Notes under the pieces: model-generated
The model's input: the letters and a program-made list of their open reading frames with translations, nothing else
What the model was told of the DNA's origin: nothing
Database searches by the model: none
Translations under genes and position numbers: made by a program
Source: Antedon mediterranea
Lineage: Eukaryota; Echinodermata; Crinoidea; Comatulida; Antedonidae
Assembly: GCF_964355755.1 (NCBI RefSeq)
Contig: NC_092678.1
Coordinates: 25,214,365-25,278,364 of the forward strand
DNA: 64,000 bases
Direction: 5' to 3'
In this document: positions 58,101 through 64,000 of the stretch, piece by piece
Numbering within the stretch: position 1 is the first letter of the stretch
Layout of the letters: each line of letters opens with the position of its first letter

Positions 58101-61100
58101 TCAATTTATTTACCATTTCAAATATTGTACATAAAAGGTTGATGTGGATAACTGTAAGAGAAAAACTTGTTTACCTGTCACCTATTAGTGCAATACATAA
58201 CAAAACATGTATTTCAAATAAGTTTTTTTCTCTGACTTACTAGGTCCATTATCAAAACAAAAGTTTATACAATGGAGTAGCGGAGAAAGGACAGAAAAGT
58301 GTGGAATCCTGATAACGGGCAAAAGTATGCATTTTCCAAATAATGGCCGTCGAATCCTCGTGACGACTGACATGGACCTAACTACTGCTACGTAAGTATT
58401 CTAAACGATCATCATCTTTGCTATACTATACACAATTATAAAGTTCTGTCTACACTATCAAACTTTATGTGACAAAAGAGTGTGATGTGGCAAAATATAG
58501 TAGTGATATGATATCATCATGTCCATATATGGGAAAATCAAATTTGTTGATAGTGTAGACAGAGCTTAAGGTATTTTCTAAGGTGACATATATTTCTTTG
58601 AATTACTTTTTATATCAGTGTTGTACAATTCTACATCAAACTTGGCTGCCAGCTAACCACTAAAGGTAAGGCAGACCATCCTGTATTGTTACAATACTCG
58701 ACTGATGGCGGCTTATCTTGGATTCTCATTGAGGAGTTGCGGTTCAACAAAAAGAACAACTCTGTGATGTACATGGCGTTGGAGCTGCCACATAAGGCAA
58801 AGCGTAATGCCTCTCGTATCAGGTGGTGGCAGCCATCGACTAATGGAACATTCCGGCAGGATTGGGCCATTGATCAGGTTAGTTTCCTTGGCAACAGAAA
58901 ATCAGGTCAACCAACTGACCTGACATTAAGTACTGTACTATATTCAAATGAGGTTCGTCTGCACAGTATATGAAGATGATGATGAATTATTGTGTTTTTT
59001 GCCTGATTTTTACGAGTTTAGTTTTTTTTGTTCTTTTGTTTAGATCTATATTGGTGGTCATATCCATGGCAAGAGATCCCTGACAGAGGACTTCCAATAT
59101 GGCGTACAAAACGATGATAATGGACTACCTGTTGAAACGGATCCTAATTGGATGATTTCACCTGGGAGTTCCAGGGAATATGCAAGTACAGCATTACAGT
59201 GCTTTCCTTCTGAATGATTAAAGCTCTGTCCACACTATCAAACTTTATGTGACAGAAAATTATGATTTGAGCACATCACACTTTTTTTGTGAAACTAATT
59301 GTAGACAGAGCTTTAGGCTTTTGTCAGAAAATATAAAATTAAAATGTTATTTGTGCAATTTGCAGGTGTGTGGTTCAGAGAGACGTGTACTTAGCTTTGC
59401 AGACAACACTTTGAAACGCTACACCATCACATCAGATGTTTTAGTTAATGAGTTGACATATCTGCAGTTTGAACTTGCTATGGGGTGTGATGAGACCCAA
59501 CATTGCTATTGTAAGTACCCATAGTTAGAAGTAGCAAGTATCCAATGTTAATATATAATACAAAATGATGCTAATAAGGCTGATTGGCTATAAGTAGGTG
59601 ACTGTTTCTACAGCAATAATGCTAATAAGGCTTATTGGCGAGTAGGTAACTGTTTCTACAGCTACTGTATGCAAAATGTGGTGATGTCACAACTCTTGAG
59701 TGTAAAGCTCTGTCTACACTATCAAGCTAGTTAGACAAGGGTAGAAGCAGAATGTATTCAATGGCAGCAGTCATTTTGTTAATAATTATTAATACAAAAT
59801 AATGCTTGTGTACTATTCCAATAAGGCTGATTGGCTATAAGTAGGTGACTGGTTCCACAGCTAATGTGTGCAAAATGTGGTGATGACACTGTAGCAAAAT
59901 GAGTGTAAAGCTCTGTTTACACTATCAAACTAGTTTGACAAAAACAGTGTGATGTGCCCAAATATGGTAGTGATATGACATCATTATTTTTGTCACATTT
60001 TAGAAAATATTGGTTACATTTTAGTGAAATTCGTTTGAAGGGTTTGATTAGTTATCATTCTATATTGGACAAGTATCCATCGACGAGAGGTAATAATCTA
60101 CCCTCATCTAACATTGGCATTCAACAACTCGTAAGCCAACTGGAGCAGGCACGCAAAGATTTGCGTGAAACCGAAACAAAACTGGCTACTTTGCAAACAC
60201 GATTCGATACGATGTTAACAGAATTTCAAAACCATATCGCCAAATCTGAGCAAAGAGAAATTAAAAAGTGTGATTTTCGTTTTCTTGTTTTTTTTAATGG
60301 AATTGTGTTTTTCTGAATTTACTTTGCAGCCATCAATCTTGAGTTTTCAATTGATATGGGTAAGACATGGAACCTGCTTCAGAAGGAATGCATGTCAAAT
60401 CAAGTGGATTGCGTGAAATATCAACAGGGTACAATATACACAGCTGATGAATATTATGGGTGGAATAGAATAGTTATTCACCTACCTGCTCATTCAAGGC
60501 AAGTTCTCTTACATGTTGTAAATATCTAAAGTTATAGCATAATAATAATATTATTAATAATACGTCAATCTTATTTGGCACTTATTGCACAAAGTCTTTT
60601 AACACTTCACATTATTACCCCAGTAAATTTTTGGATCAAACACGTCTGGAAACATACTCCCATAATGTTGCGCAGTTGTGTTTTGACCTATACCAGGTAC
60701 CCACTTATACAACTGGGTAGAGAGAGGCAAACGTAAGTAAAGTATCTTGCCAAAGGATACAAGCAAAGTAACAAGCTTTTGGATTTTAACTTGCGATCTC
60801 ACAATCAATAATCTAACCTCCAACACACTGCGCCACACGCATATAAGCAAGTGTCATATCATGTCATCAAAGTACTTGATGTTTAAAGTTTTATTTGTCA
60901 TTAAACAGGTCTAAGTCAACCCGCTTCCGATGGCTGCAACCAGGTGGATTTTCCACAGGTGAATCATGGGCGTTAGGGTATGTGTACATAGGACCTGATT
61001 GCCCAAATATGTGCTCCGGACATGGAACCTGTAATATTGCTAGCTGCATGTGAGTATAATTTATTCATTCAGTGCAAAATTATTTCCATTTATTGTTATT

Positions 61101-63959
61101 TTAATATACAGTACATATAAATTATGTTTGCTCTGAGATATACAAAAACAGTAAAAAGAAAAACAAACAAAAAGTGTCACATCACTCTCATACTGACAAG
61201 CATTCAATGGCAGTTGGATAAAAGCTGTTACGAAACCTATTTGTGCGAGAAAGGATTGACCGGTAACGTCTACCGCTACATAACACCTTAAATACATTAT
61301 GCATGGGATGAGTAGAATCTTGATAAATGGAATGTGTTTTCTTAATTATGTTGTACAAGAGAGTTTTTGATTGTTTCATAATTTATACATAGTCATACAT
61401 AAATGAATTCAGTTTGTCTACAAATGCACAGGCATTGTATTCATACAAAAATGTTTTCTTTCAGTTGTGATGATGGTTGGAAGGGCAAACAGTGTAATGC
61501 ACCCAAGTCTGCTCTCCCCACTCAACTTAGGGAAACCTTCTCCGACGAAACATATCTGAAAACTAATTGGTTGAAAATAAATGGTGCTCAAGTGGACAAT
61601 GAGTGTGGACCTGTGGCCTCTGGACAATCTCTTCATTTTGTTAAAGTGAGTCATTGTTTTGTTTGGTTTAACATTTCATGATGTACAGTCAACTATTTGA
61701 AAAACAATTCAAACTATAAGAAAATTCTGTTTTAGGATGTATCGTCTCTTAAAAAGAAATTCTGTTGTAATCTTTGTAAAATTTGAATTCTGAAAACTTA
61801 TTTAGTGAAAGGGTCAGAGGTCAACTGTTAACTTATTTATCTACTGTTTATACATTCATTTATCTGTATCTTATTAAAGGCCTGCATTCGGCAATTGGTG
61901 ACCAATGACCTTGACCTCGTACAAGCGGAACATGTTCAGTTTTACTTCAAATATGGTTGTTTATCTCGGCCAAGCATCCGTGATCAAGGAGTGCTCGTGG
62001 AGTACTCTACAAATGGAGGAATCGGGTGGAACCCTTTGATGGAGCTCCTCTATGATCAGTATAAATATCCTACGTAAGTTGTTGTCTGCAAGTCGTTTTG
62101 TTTCGTAATTTATTCGACCAAGAAGAAGAAAAAAATGCATATTAGTGCATAACTAAAATAATAGCATTTCTAACATTTTTCCCTTTTTTTGGTTAGGATC
62201 TATGGGTATTAGTGCCTGGATCTCAATGGAGATAAAAAATAAAATAAGCACTGATAAAATGACAATGCTGTGGATATCAGTGCCTGGATCTCAATGGAGA
62301 TAAAAAATAAAATAAGTACTGATAAAATGACAATGCTGTGGGTATTAGTGGCTGGATCTCAATGGAGATAAAAAATAAAATAAGCACTGACAAAATGACA
62401 ATGCTGTGGGTATTAGTGGCTGGATCTCAATGGAGATAAAAAATAAAATAAGTACTGATAAAATGACAATGCTGTGGGTATTAGTGGCTGGATCTCAATG
62501 GAGATAAAAAATAAAATAAGCAAAAAGCTAAATCAAAACGATAAAGTAAAACAGCCAGAAAAATATATAATATAGGGAAGGAACAGTACATTTACTCATG
62601 ATATTTAGACAAATAATAATACTATATTATACATTTTTTTTAAAATTAAGGTTAGTTTACTTCATAACATACAAGGATTTAATGTTAGTAAGGTGAGCTT
62701 ATCTGGAAGTCTTGAATGCAAACAATATAATTAAACTCAACTAACTTTGTTATTGCAGGTTTGTATCCATACCGCTAGTTTCTGAAGCCAAGTTCAACGG
62801 AACGCGCATTCGTTGGCATCAACCAAAGCATGAAGGTCACGGGCAGACTGACTGGGTCATTGATAATATATTCATTGGAGGGTCAAACGTGTTACCAAGT
62901 TCGCATGTTGACAACTTTGAAGAGGGCGTGGTCAGTAAACAATGGCTGTTCCATGGCAACACTATGCTTGCACCTTATTGCGTTGCTGATTGGCTAGTCA
63001 ATCCTATATCTGATGGCAGGCCTAATAGCTGGTCACTGATTGGTGGAGTGAATCCTCTTCATAATACACTAATAACCACTACAGATATCCATCTTCAGAA
63101 AGGTTCAGTTTTAGAATTTAAGGTATTTTTTTTTTTTTATTGTTAAAATGAATAAAAAAGTTTAATTGATTATAAATTTTCTTATATTAAGGTTTATTTA
63201 TATTATATTTTCCAAAAATTTCCTTTTTAAGTTAAGTGTAGGTTGTGATGCATCCTGGGATAGTGTCATGACACCAATTGACCTTCTTTATTCTACTGAT
63301 TATGGAATCACTTGGCAACACCTAGTCAGGAATTGCCTACCATCTCACCCAGAGTGTAACGGTGAAGTCACTCCTTCCAGCACGTACTATGCAAACCCAG
63401 GCTGGAGAAGAGTTGTTATACCAATCCCAGACCGAGCTATTACTAGGTAAGTAAGTACTTACTATGAAGTAAACTGAATGTGTTATATTGAATTGTAGTG
63501 TGTAGCTCCATTGAAGTGACCTTCAATATTTTAAACTCACTTAAACCAGCCACACTACGTTGTACTTATATTAGCAACCGTTTTTTTCTCATTCTGGTTA
63601 TATTTGTATATGAACTTGCTGTTAAGCACTGTCTACACTATCAAACTTTATGGGACAAAAAACGTGATATGTCTATATATGGACATGATGATGTCACATC
63701 ACTACTAGTTTGATATTGTAGACCTTGAGTTTTACATGTGTGCCTATGTTAATATACCTTTAGAGCAACAAGAATACGATGGGCTCAACAACATTTCTTC
63801 ACCAACAACACCATCAACCAACAGTGGGCATTGGATGATGTTAGGATTGGGCCTAGTTGCTATGCAATGTGCAGTGGTCATGGGTCCTGCCATTACCCAG
63901 TATGCATCTGTGATACAGGATTTTATGGCAGCTTTTGTGAGAGTAGTTCTACATTGAAG
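32549..63959 (+). CDS. RELN: Reelin (RELN), 46 exons, 3' end beyond window
   Basis: Secreted extracellular matrix glycoprotein; in vertebrates it signals through ApoER2/VLDLR and Dab1 to position neurons. The window holds signal peptide, reeler domain, the region before repeat 1, repeats 1-6, and repeat 7 through its EGF module. The 46 exons give 8,610 nt = 2,870 codons with every junction in phase and no stop. Each repeat is sub-repeat A, EGF, sub-repeat B, with recurring WA(I/L)D, F(R)W-W-QP and YS..NG..W motifs. Seven EGF modules lie at about 45535, 47700/48035, 50708, 53713/54058, 57922, 61003/61465 and 63864. Start: first ATG (32549), three codons before a second Met and just before a hydrophobic signal. 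Three introns use GC donors (after 43610, 59181, 60498). Missing: rest of repeat 7, repeat 8, basic tail. Exons are given in the block entries below. Confidence 0.97.
32938..33956. repeat. 23-bp satellite, about 44 copies, RELN intron 1
   Basis: Unit GACTTAATAAGGACYTAATT plus AAT, where Y is T or C. The units are otherwise almost identical, so the T/C choice forms a binary pattern along the array (runs of C-type around 33500-33660, T-type around 33150-33360). It contains the self-complementary words CTTAATAAG and TTAATTAA. It ends 35 bp before the exon 2 acceptor. Confidence 0.97.
35001..35072 (+). tRNA. tRNA-Thr(TGT) gene or young pseudogene
   Basis: 72-nt cloverleaf. Acceptor GGCTCTG / CAGAGAC with one G-A mismatch; D arm TTTAGTGGTATGATA; anticodon arm CTCAC-CCTGTAA-GCGAG with one mismatch, so anticodon UGU; T arm GCAGG-TTCGAAT-CCCGC with one mismatch. 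B box GGTTCGAATCC is perfect, and TTTTTT follows at 35073-35078 as a pol III terminator. Three single mismatches in three stems suggest decay or a tRNA pseudogene. It lies in RELN intron 2, same strand. Confidence 0.65.
35545..35775 (+). mobile_element. tRNA-derived SINE (family D), copy 1
   Basis: In RELN intron 2. Head GTGAGTGGCTGAGTGGTTAA resembles a Ser/Leu tRNA A box. The body contains GGTCTAGTGTACACATCTAG and GTAGGGGTTACCCC, and the tail is ATAAATAAATAAC. The same order of words occurs at 48302-48602. Confidence 0.75.
36676..36782. mobile_element. TA-MITE copy 9 (core fragment between direct repeats)
   Basis: The MITE middle (CCCAAATATGGTAGTGATAT ... CATGTCCATATATGGACAC) without either TIR, bracketed by two copies of GATTCTAGGCCAAGGC. 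In RELN intron 2. Confidence 0.75.
37536..41888 (+). CDS. RELN: RELN block: region between reeler domain and repeat 1 (exons 4-8)
   Basis: Exons 37536-37611, 39469-39617, 40542-40638, 41121-41364, 41686-41888. Recognisable pieces against human reelin: [12 protein letters not shown] (human IILRDDF), [20 protein letters not shown] (human [20 protein letters not shown]), [15 protein letters not shown] and [14 protein letters not shown] (human DPVDTGNWLFFPGA). Exon 8 has an unusual in-frame run of LTQS-type units (41740-41805) where human has a short acidic stretch. The end of exon 8 begins repeat 1. Exon 5's donor is copied several times downstream. Confidence 0.94.
37907..38072. mobile_element. 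TA-MITE copy 10
   Basis: In RELN intron 4. TA precedes AAGCTCTGTCTGTACACTAT; the right TIR is TTTGATAGTGTGGACAGAGC. Two consecutive ATGGTAGTGATATG units lie inside. Confidence 0.9.
38821..39294. repeat. 18-bp minisatellite, about 26 copies, RELN intron 4
   Basis: Unit CAGGTAACTCTCCCAATA, nearly invariant, with one irregular unit at 39163-39182 (ACTGTACAGGTAACACTCCC). Every unit presents CAG|GTAACT, a good match to the U1 donor consensus, on the RELN sense strand, about 170 bp before exon 5. 18 is a multiple of three, so several frames stay open as IQVTLP or GELPVL repeats; these are not genes. Confidence 0.97.
39585..40020 (+). repeat. Tandem duplication of RELN exon 5 end and donor, about 5 extra copies
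   Basis: The end of exon 5 (ACACTACAGTTTGTCATTG) with its donor GTGAGTATAC is followed by repeats of about 65-82 bp at roughly 39649, 39711 (partial), 39776, 39858 and 39940. Each repeats the same exon end plus GTGAGT. Later units add ATTATGTCATGAG(C/G)AAATGT. Reading through the first copy meets a TGA after 24 nt, so only the first donor (39618) preserves the reelin frame. Confidence 0.93.
40329..40475 (+). pseudogene. Short LINE RT C-terminus remnant
   Basis: In RELN intron 5. The + strand reads [20 protein letters not shown] and [12 protein letters not shown], the usual tail of Jockey/CR1-type reverse transcriptases (W-N-x-L-P-x-x-I-R ... F-K-x-L-L-K). No RT core is left. Confidence 0.55.
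41529..41608. mobile_element. TA-MITE copy 11 (80 bp deletion form)
   Basis: In RELN intron 7. Left TIR AAGCTCTGTCTGCACTATCA, a single CCATATTTGGGCA unit, right TIR TTTGATAGTGTAGACA without its outermost bases. Confidence 0.83.
41850..46811 (+). CDS. RELN: RELN block: reelin repeat 1 with EGF1 (exons 8-15)
   Basis: Exons after 8: 42359-42510, 43492-43610, 44492-44832, 45066-45175, 45519-45813, 46171-46332, 46575-46811. Sub-repeat A shows [13 protein letters not shown] and [15 protein letters not shown]1 (exon 13) is [17 protein letters not shown] followed by [11 protein letters not shown]; sub-repeat B shows [14 protein letters not shown] and VWAIDDISI. Intron 10 starts with GC (AAG|GCAAGT after 43610); it contains a MITE and a LINE relic. 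Exon 15 also begins repeat 2 ([10 protein letters not shown]). Confidence 0.95.
42530..43275. repeat. Complex ACTT/GATATAC tandem repeat, RELN intron 9
   Basis: A ladder of TTACTTAC units grades into a higher-order unit such as TAATACTTACTTTAGTGATA of about 30-60 bp, repeated some 18 times with variants (GTTATATACTGAC, GTTAGAGATATAC). No open frame. Confidence 0.93.
43673..43803. mobile_element. TA-MITE copy 12
   Basis: In RELN intron 10. Left end TAGCTCTGTCCACACTATCA, right end TTTGATAGTGTAGACAGAGC. Both arms intact apart from single changes. Confidence 0.9.
43880..44440 (-). pseudogene. LINE 3' end remnant, RELN intron 10
   Basis: On the minus strand, about 44245-44120 encodes [14 protein letters not shown] and [16 protein letters not shown], the conserved GPKxWNxLP C-terminal patch of many LINE reverse transcriptases. 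It continues to an AT-rich 3' tail near 43890. One in-frame stop is visible. Confidence 0.6.
44916..45046. mobile_element. TA-MITE copy 13
   Basis: In RELN intron 11. Left TIR AAGCTCTGTCTACACTATCA intact; right arm diverged (CTAGTTTTGTAGTCTAGACA). Confidence 0.85.
46575..49417 (+). CDS. RELN: RELN block: reelin repeat 2 with EGF2 (exons 15-21)
   Basis: Exons after 15: 47099-47226, 47315-47489, 47614-47751, 48035-48227, 48627-48832, 49270-49417. [20 protein letters not shown] matches human [20 protein letters not shown]. EGF2 spans exons 18-19 ([16 protein letters not shown], then [11 protein letters not shown]). Sub-repeat B shows [19 protein letters not shown] and [20 protein letters not shown], again very close to human repeat 2. 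Confidence 0.95.
46841..46974. mobile_element. TA-MITE copy 14 (right end damaged)
   Basis: In RELN intron 15. TA then AAGCTCTGTCTACACTATCA; the right arm ends at TTTGATAGTGTTTCC, losing GACAGAGCTT. Confidence 0.85.
48302..48602 (+). mobile_element. SINE family D, copy 2
   Basis: In RELN intron 19, sense orientation. Head GTGAGTGAGTGGTTAAGACA; body includes TCCAGTGTACACATATAGCT and AGTAGGGGTTAACCCGGTAT; tail AATAATAAATAAATAAATAT. Longer than copy 1 by an extra segment around 48365-48400. Confidence 0.75.
48877..49036. mobile_element. TA-MITE copy 15
   Basis: In RELN intron 20. AAGCTCTGTCCACACTATCA at left, TTTGATAGTGTGGACAGAGC at right, TA on both sides. Carries three GTGATRTGCCCAAATATGGT-type units. 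Confidence 0.92.
49662..52815 (+). CDS. RELN: RELN block: reelin repeat 3 with EGF3 (exons 22-27)
   Basis: Exons 49662-49817, 49927-50165, 50625-50776, 51533-51734, 52141-52388, 52633-52815. [20 protein letters not shown] opens sub-repeat [15 protein letters not shown] and [19 protein letters not shown] follow. EGF3 is [16 protein letters not shown] then [11 protein letters not shown] across exons 24-25. Sub-repeat B shows [31 protein letters not shown] and [14 protein letters not shown]. Exon 27 runs into repeat 4 ([18 protein letters not shown]). Confidence 0.95.
50238..50440. repeat. 18-bp minisatellite, about 11 copies, RELN intron 23
   Basis: Unit GAATGAGGATGCGGACTT, with GTG and AAC variants. 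It reads as NEDADL repeats in one frame but is separated from exon 23 by an in-frame stop just after the donor (TATGTTTTTTAA), so it is not coding reelin. Confidence 0.95.
51328..51498. mobile_element. TA-MITE copy 16 with expanded internal 21-bp repeat
   Basis: In RELN intron 24, ending 34 bp before the exon 25 acceptor. The left arm is replaced by about six units of CATCACTACCATATTTGGGCA; the right TIR (TTTGATAGTGTAGACAGAGC) is intact and TA follows. Confidence 0.9.
52633..55385 (+). CDS. RELN: RELN block: reelin repeat 4 with EGF4 (exons 27-32)
   Basis: Exons after 27: 53100-53379, 53622-53762, 54058-54232, 54687-54963, 55385-55589 (shared with repeat 5). [11 protein letters not shown] matches human [32 protein letters not shown] follows. 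EGF4 spans exons 29-30: [16 protein letters not shown], then [11 protein letters not shown]. Sub-repeat B shows [30 protein letters not shown] and [20 protein letters not shown]. Confidence 0.95.
53855..54024 (+). mobile_element. SINE family B, copy 2
   Basis: In RELN intron 29. Head GAGCTGTAGCTTGGTGGTTA, B-box-like TGGTTCAATCCTG, body CCTCAAATGAGACTTAGTTT, end TATTCATCCTGTAATTGGCG. Opposite orientation to the ZCRB1 copy. Confidence 0.75.
55385..59181 (+). CDS. RELN: RELN block: reelin repeat 5 with EGF5 (exons 32-38)
   Basis: Exons after 32: 56474-56576, 56941-57167, 57827-58044, 58244-58391, 58619-58877, 59044-59181. Exon 34 encodes [18 protein letters not shown] and ends HICGSVRFRW across the junction; this Cys (57163-57165) aligns with the cysteine that links mammalian reelin dimers. 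EGF5 (exon 35) is [15 protein letters not shown] then [11 protein letters not shown], with an unusually short first spacing. Sub-repeat B shows [19 protein letters not shown] and [10 protein letters not shown]. Exon 38 ends at a GC donor (TAT|GCAAGT). Confidence 0.94.
55725..56160. repeat. 16-bp minisatellite, about 27 copies, RELN intron 32
   Basis: Unit GCTTACCTTAAGTCAT, with TGATGC, GTTGC and AAGC variants. The reverse strand carries AAG|GTAAGC, a strong donor-like word, in nearly every unit. Starts about 130 bp after exon 32. Confidence 0.95.
57267..57519. mobile_element. TA-MITE copy 17, interrupted by a foreign insert
   Basis: In RELN intron 34. Left TIR AAGCTCTGTCTACGCTATAA; right end TTTGATAGTGTAGACAG. 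About 85 bp (57394-57478), including the hairpin-like AACGAAGCTATAGCTTTTTT and a duplicated GTACTGTAATT, splits the core. Confidence 0.8.
58441..58567. mobile_element. TA-MITE copy 18
   Basis: In RELN intron 36. AAGTTCTGTCTACACTATCA at left; TTGATAGTGTAGACAGAGCT at right. Confidence 0.9.
59044..62880 (+). CDS. RELN: RELN block: reelin repeat 6 with EGF6 (exons 38-44)
   Basis: Exons after 38: 59366-59510, 60330-60498, 60909-61049, 61465-61645, 61880-62073, 62759-63122. Repeat 6 is the receptor-binding repeat in mammals. The two lysines required there (human K2360, K2467, by my alignment) are Asn (59405-59407) and Thr (60955-60957) here. EGF6 spans exons 41-42 ([16 protein letters not shown], then [11 protein letters not shown]). 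Sub-repeat B shows [20 protein letters not shown], close to human repeat 6. The intron after exon 40 has a GC donor (CAAG|GCAAGT). Confidence 0.94.
59221..59313. mobile_element. TA-MITE copy 19 (internally deleted)
   Basis: In RELN intron 38, 40 bp after a GC donor. Left TIR AAGCTCTGTCCACACTATCA complete; right end shortened to AATTGTAGACAGAGCTT. Confidence 0.85.
59705..59740. mobile_element. TA-MITE copy 20 (solo left end)
   Basis: In RELN intron 39. Only AAGCTCTGTCTACACTATCA and AGCTAGTTAGACAAGG remain. It lies between two imperfect copies of a segment containing GGCTGATTGGCTATAAGTAG (about 59577 and 59824). Confidence 0.7.
59907..59999. mobile_element. TA-MITE copy 21 (right end lost)
   Basis: In RELN intron 39. 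TA then AAGCTCTGTTTACACTATCA; stops after TTTTTGTCACATTTT. Confidence 0.82.
60040..60275 (+). other. Coiled-coil-like open frame in RELN intron 39
   Basis: Open frame of about 75 codons with well-balanced, protein-like composition: [19 protein letters not shown] then [19 protein letters not shown], with hydrophobic residues at heptad-like spacing and many charged residues. No acceptor-donor pair in frame with exon 39 is obvious, and reelin has no such segment. It may be a fragment of a transposon ORF1 or of a captured host exon. I do not recognise the parent protein. Confidence 0.4.
60612..60845 (-). mobile_element. SINE family A, copy 2
   Basis: In RELN intron 40, antisense. The minus strand starts GTGTGGCGCAGTGTGTTGGA, has GGCAAGATACTTTACTTACG and TTGCCTCTCTCTACCCAGTT, and continues GTATAAGTGGGTACCTGGTA, a segment absent from copy 1. 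Its B box is mutated. Confidence 0.8.
62190..62525. repeat. 68-bp tandem repeat, about 5 copies, RELN intron 43
   Basis: Each unit contains CTGGATCTCAATGGAGATAA and ACTGATAAAATGACAATGCT. Units differ at a few sites (GGGTATTAGTGGC versus GGATATCAGTGCC), alternating AAGCAC and AAGTAC. Confidence 0.92.
62850..63959 (+). CDS. RELN: RELN block: reelin repeat 7 to EGF7 (exons 44-46)
   Basis: Exon 44 (62759-63122) passes into repeat 7 at about [18 protein letters not shown]; exons 45 and 46 are 63232-63446 and 63764-63959. [20 protein letters not shown] is the sub-repeat A core (human [20 protein letters not shown]). EGF7 is [16 protein letters not shown] then [11 protein letters not shown], followed by SSSTLK at a phase-0 donor (GTATTT). 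The gene continues beyond the window. Confidence 0.94.
63623..63732. mobile_element. TA-MITE copy 22
   Basis: In RELN intron 45. Left TIR AAGCACTGTCTACACTATCA; right end ACTAGTTTGATATTGTAGAC, shortened and mutated. It ends about 30 bp before the exon 46 acceptor. Confidence 0.85.
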
Positions 63960-64000
63960 GTATTTCATTTTATTGTTTGAAAGTGGAGTTGAGTTTTGGA

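Overview
This is a eukaryotic (animal) genomic window: AT-rich, with intron-split genes, non-LTR retrotransposons, tRNA-derived SINEs, MITEs and many minisatellites. Gene content (MOV10, an otopetrin, ZCRB1, TXNL4B, ORC5, RELN) is metazoan. Gene order, SINE style and the frequent TAGGCCTA words suggest an invertebrate deuterostome such as an echinoderm; that placement is inference and the species cannot be read from the sequence.

Layout. 1-10176 (+): 3' two thirds of a MOV10-type RNA helicase, 12 exons, with a 57-bp satellite and two LINEs in its introns. 11308-13368 (-): an intronless otopetrin-family proton channel with a very acidic C-terminal tail. 16639-18928 (+): ZCRB1, the U11/U12 snRNP 31K protein, complete in 6 coding exons. 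20440-23136 (-): TXNL4B (Dim1-like splicing factor), complete in 3 exons, with a decayed LINE in intron 1. 24170-29132 (+): ORC5, complete in 9 coding exons, head to head with TXNL4B. 32549-63959 (+): reelin, 46 consecutive exons (2,870 codons, all phases agree) from the signal peptide to the EGF domain of reelin repeat 7. The rest of repeat 7, repeat 8 and the C-terminus lie beyond the window.

Functionally this is a mixed neighbourhood: RNA silencing helicase, proton channel, two splicing proteins lying tail to tail, a replication origin factor and an extracellular matrix signalling protein. The one arrangement likely to be meaningful is ORC5 directly upstream of RELN on the same strand, the order I recall for human 7q22.

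The most distinctive non-genic features are: a TA-flanked MITE family present about 22 times in 64 kb; tandem duplications that captured exon-intron junctions (ORC5 exon 2, RELN exon 5) and other intronic arrays carrying splice-donor-like words; three GC-AG introns in RELN; and a reelin that keeps the dimerisation cysteine but lacks both lysines known to be needed for receptor binding in mammals. All exon boundaries were read by eye from splice signals and reading frame.
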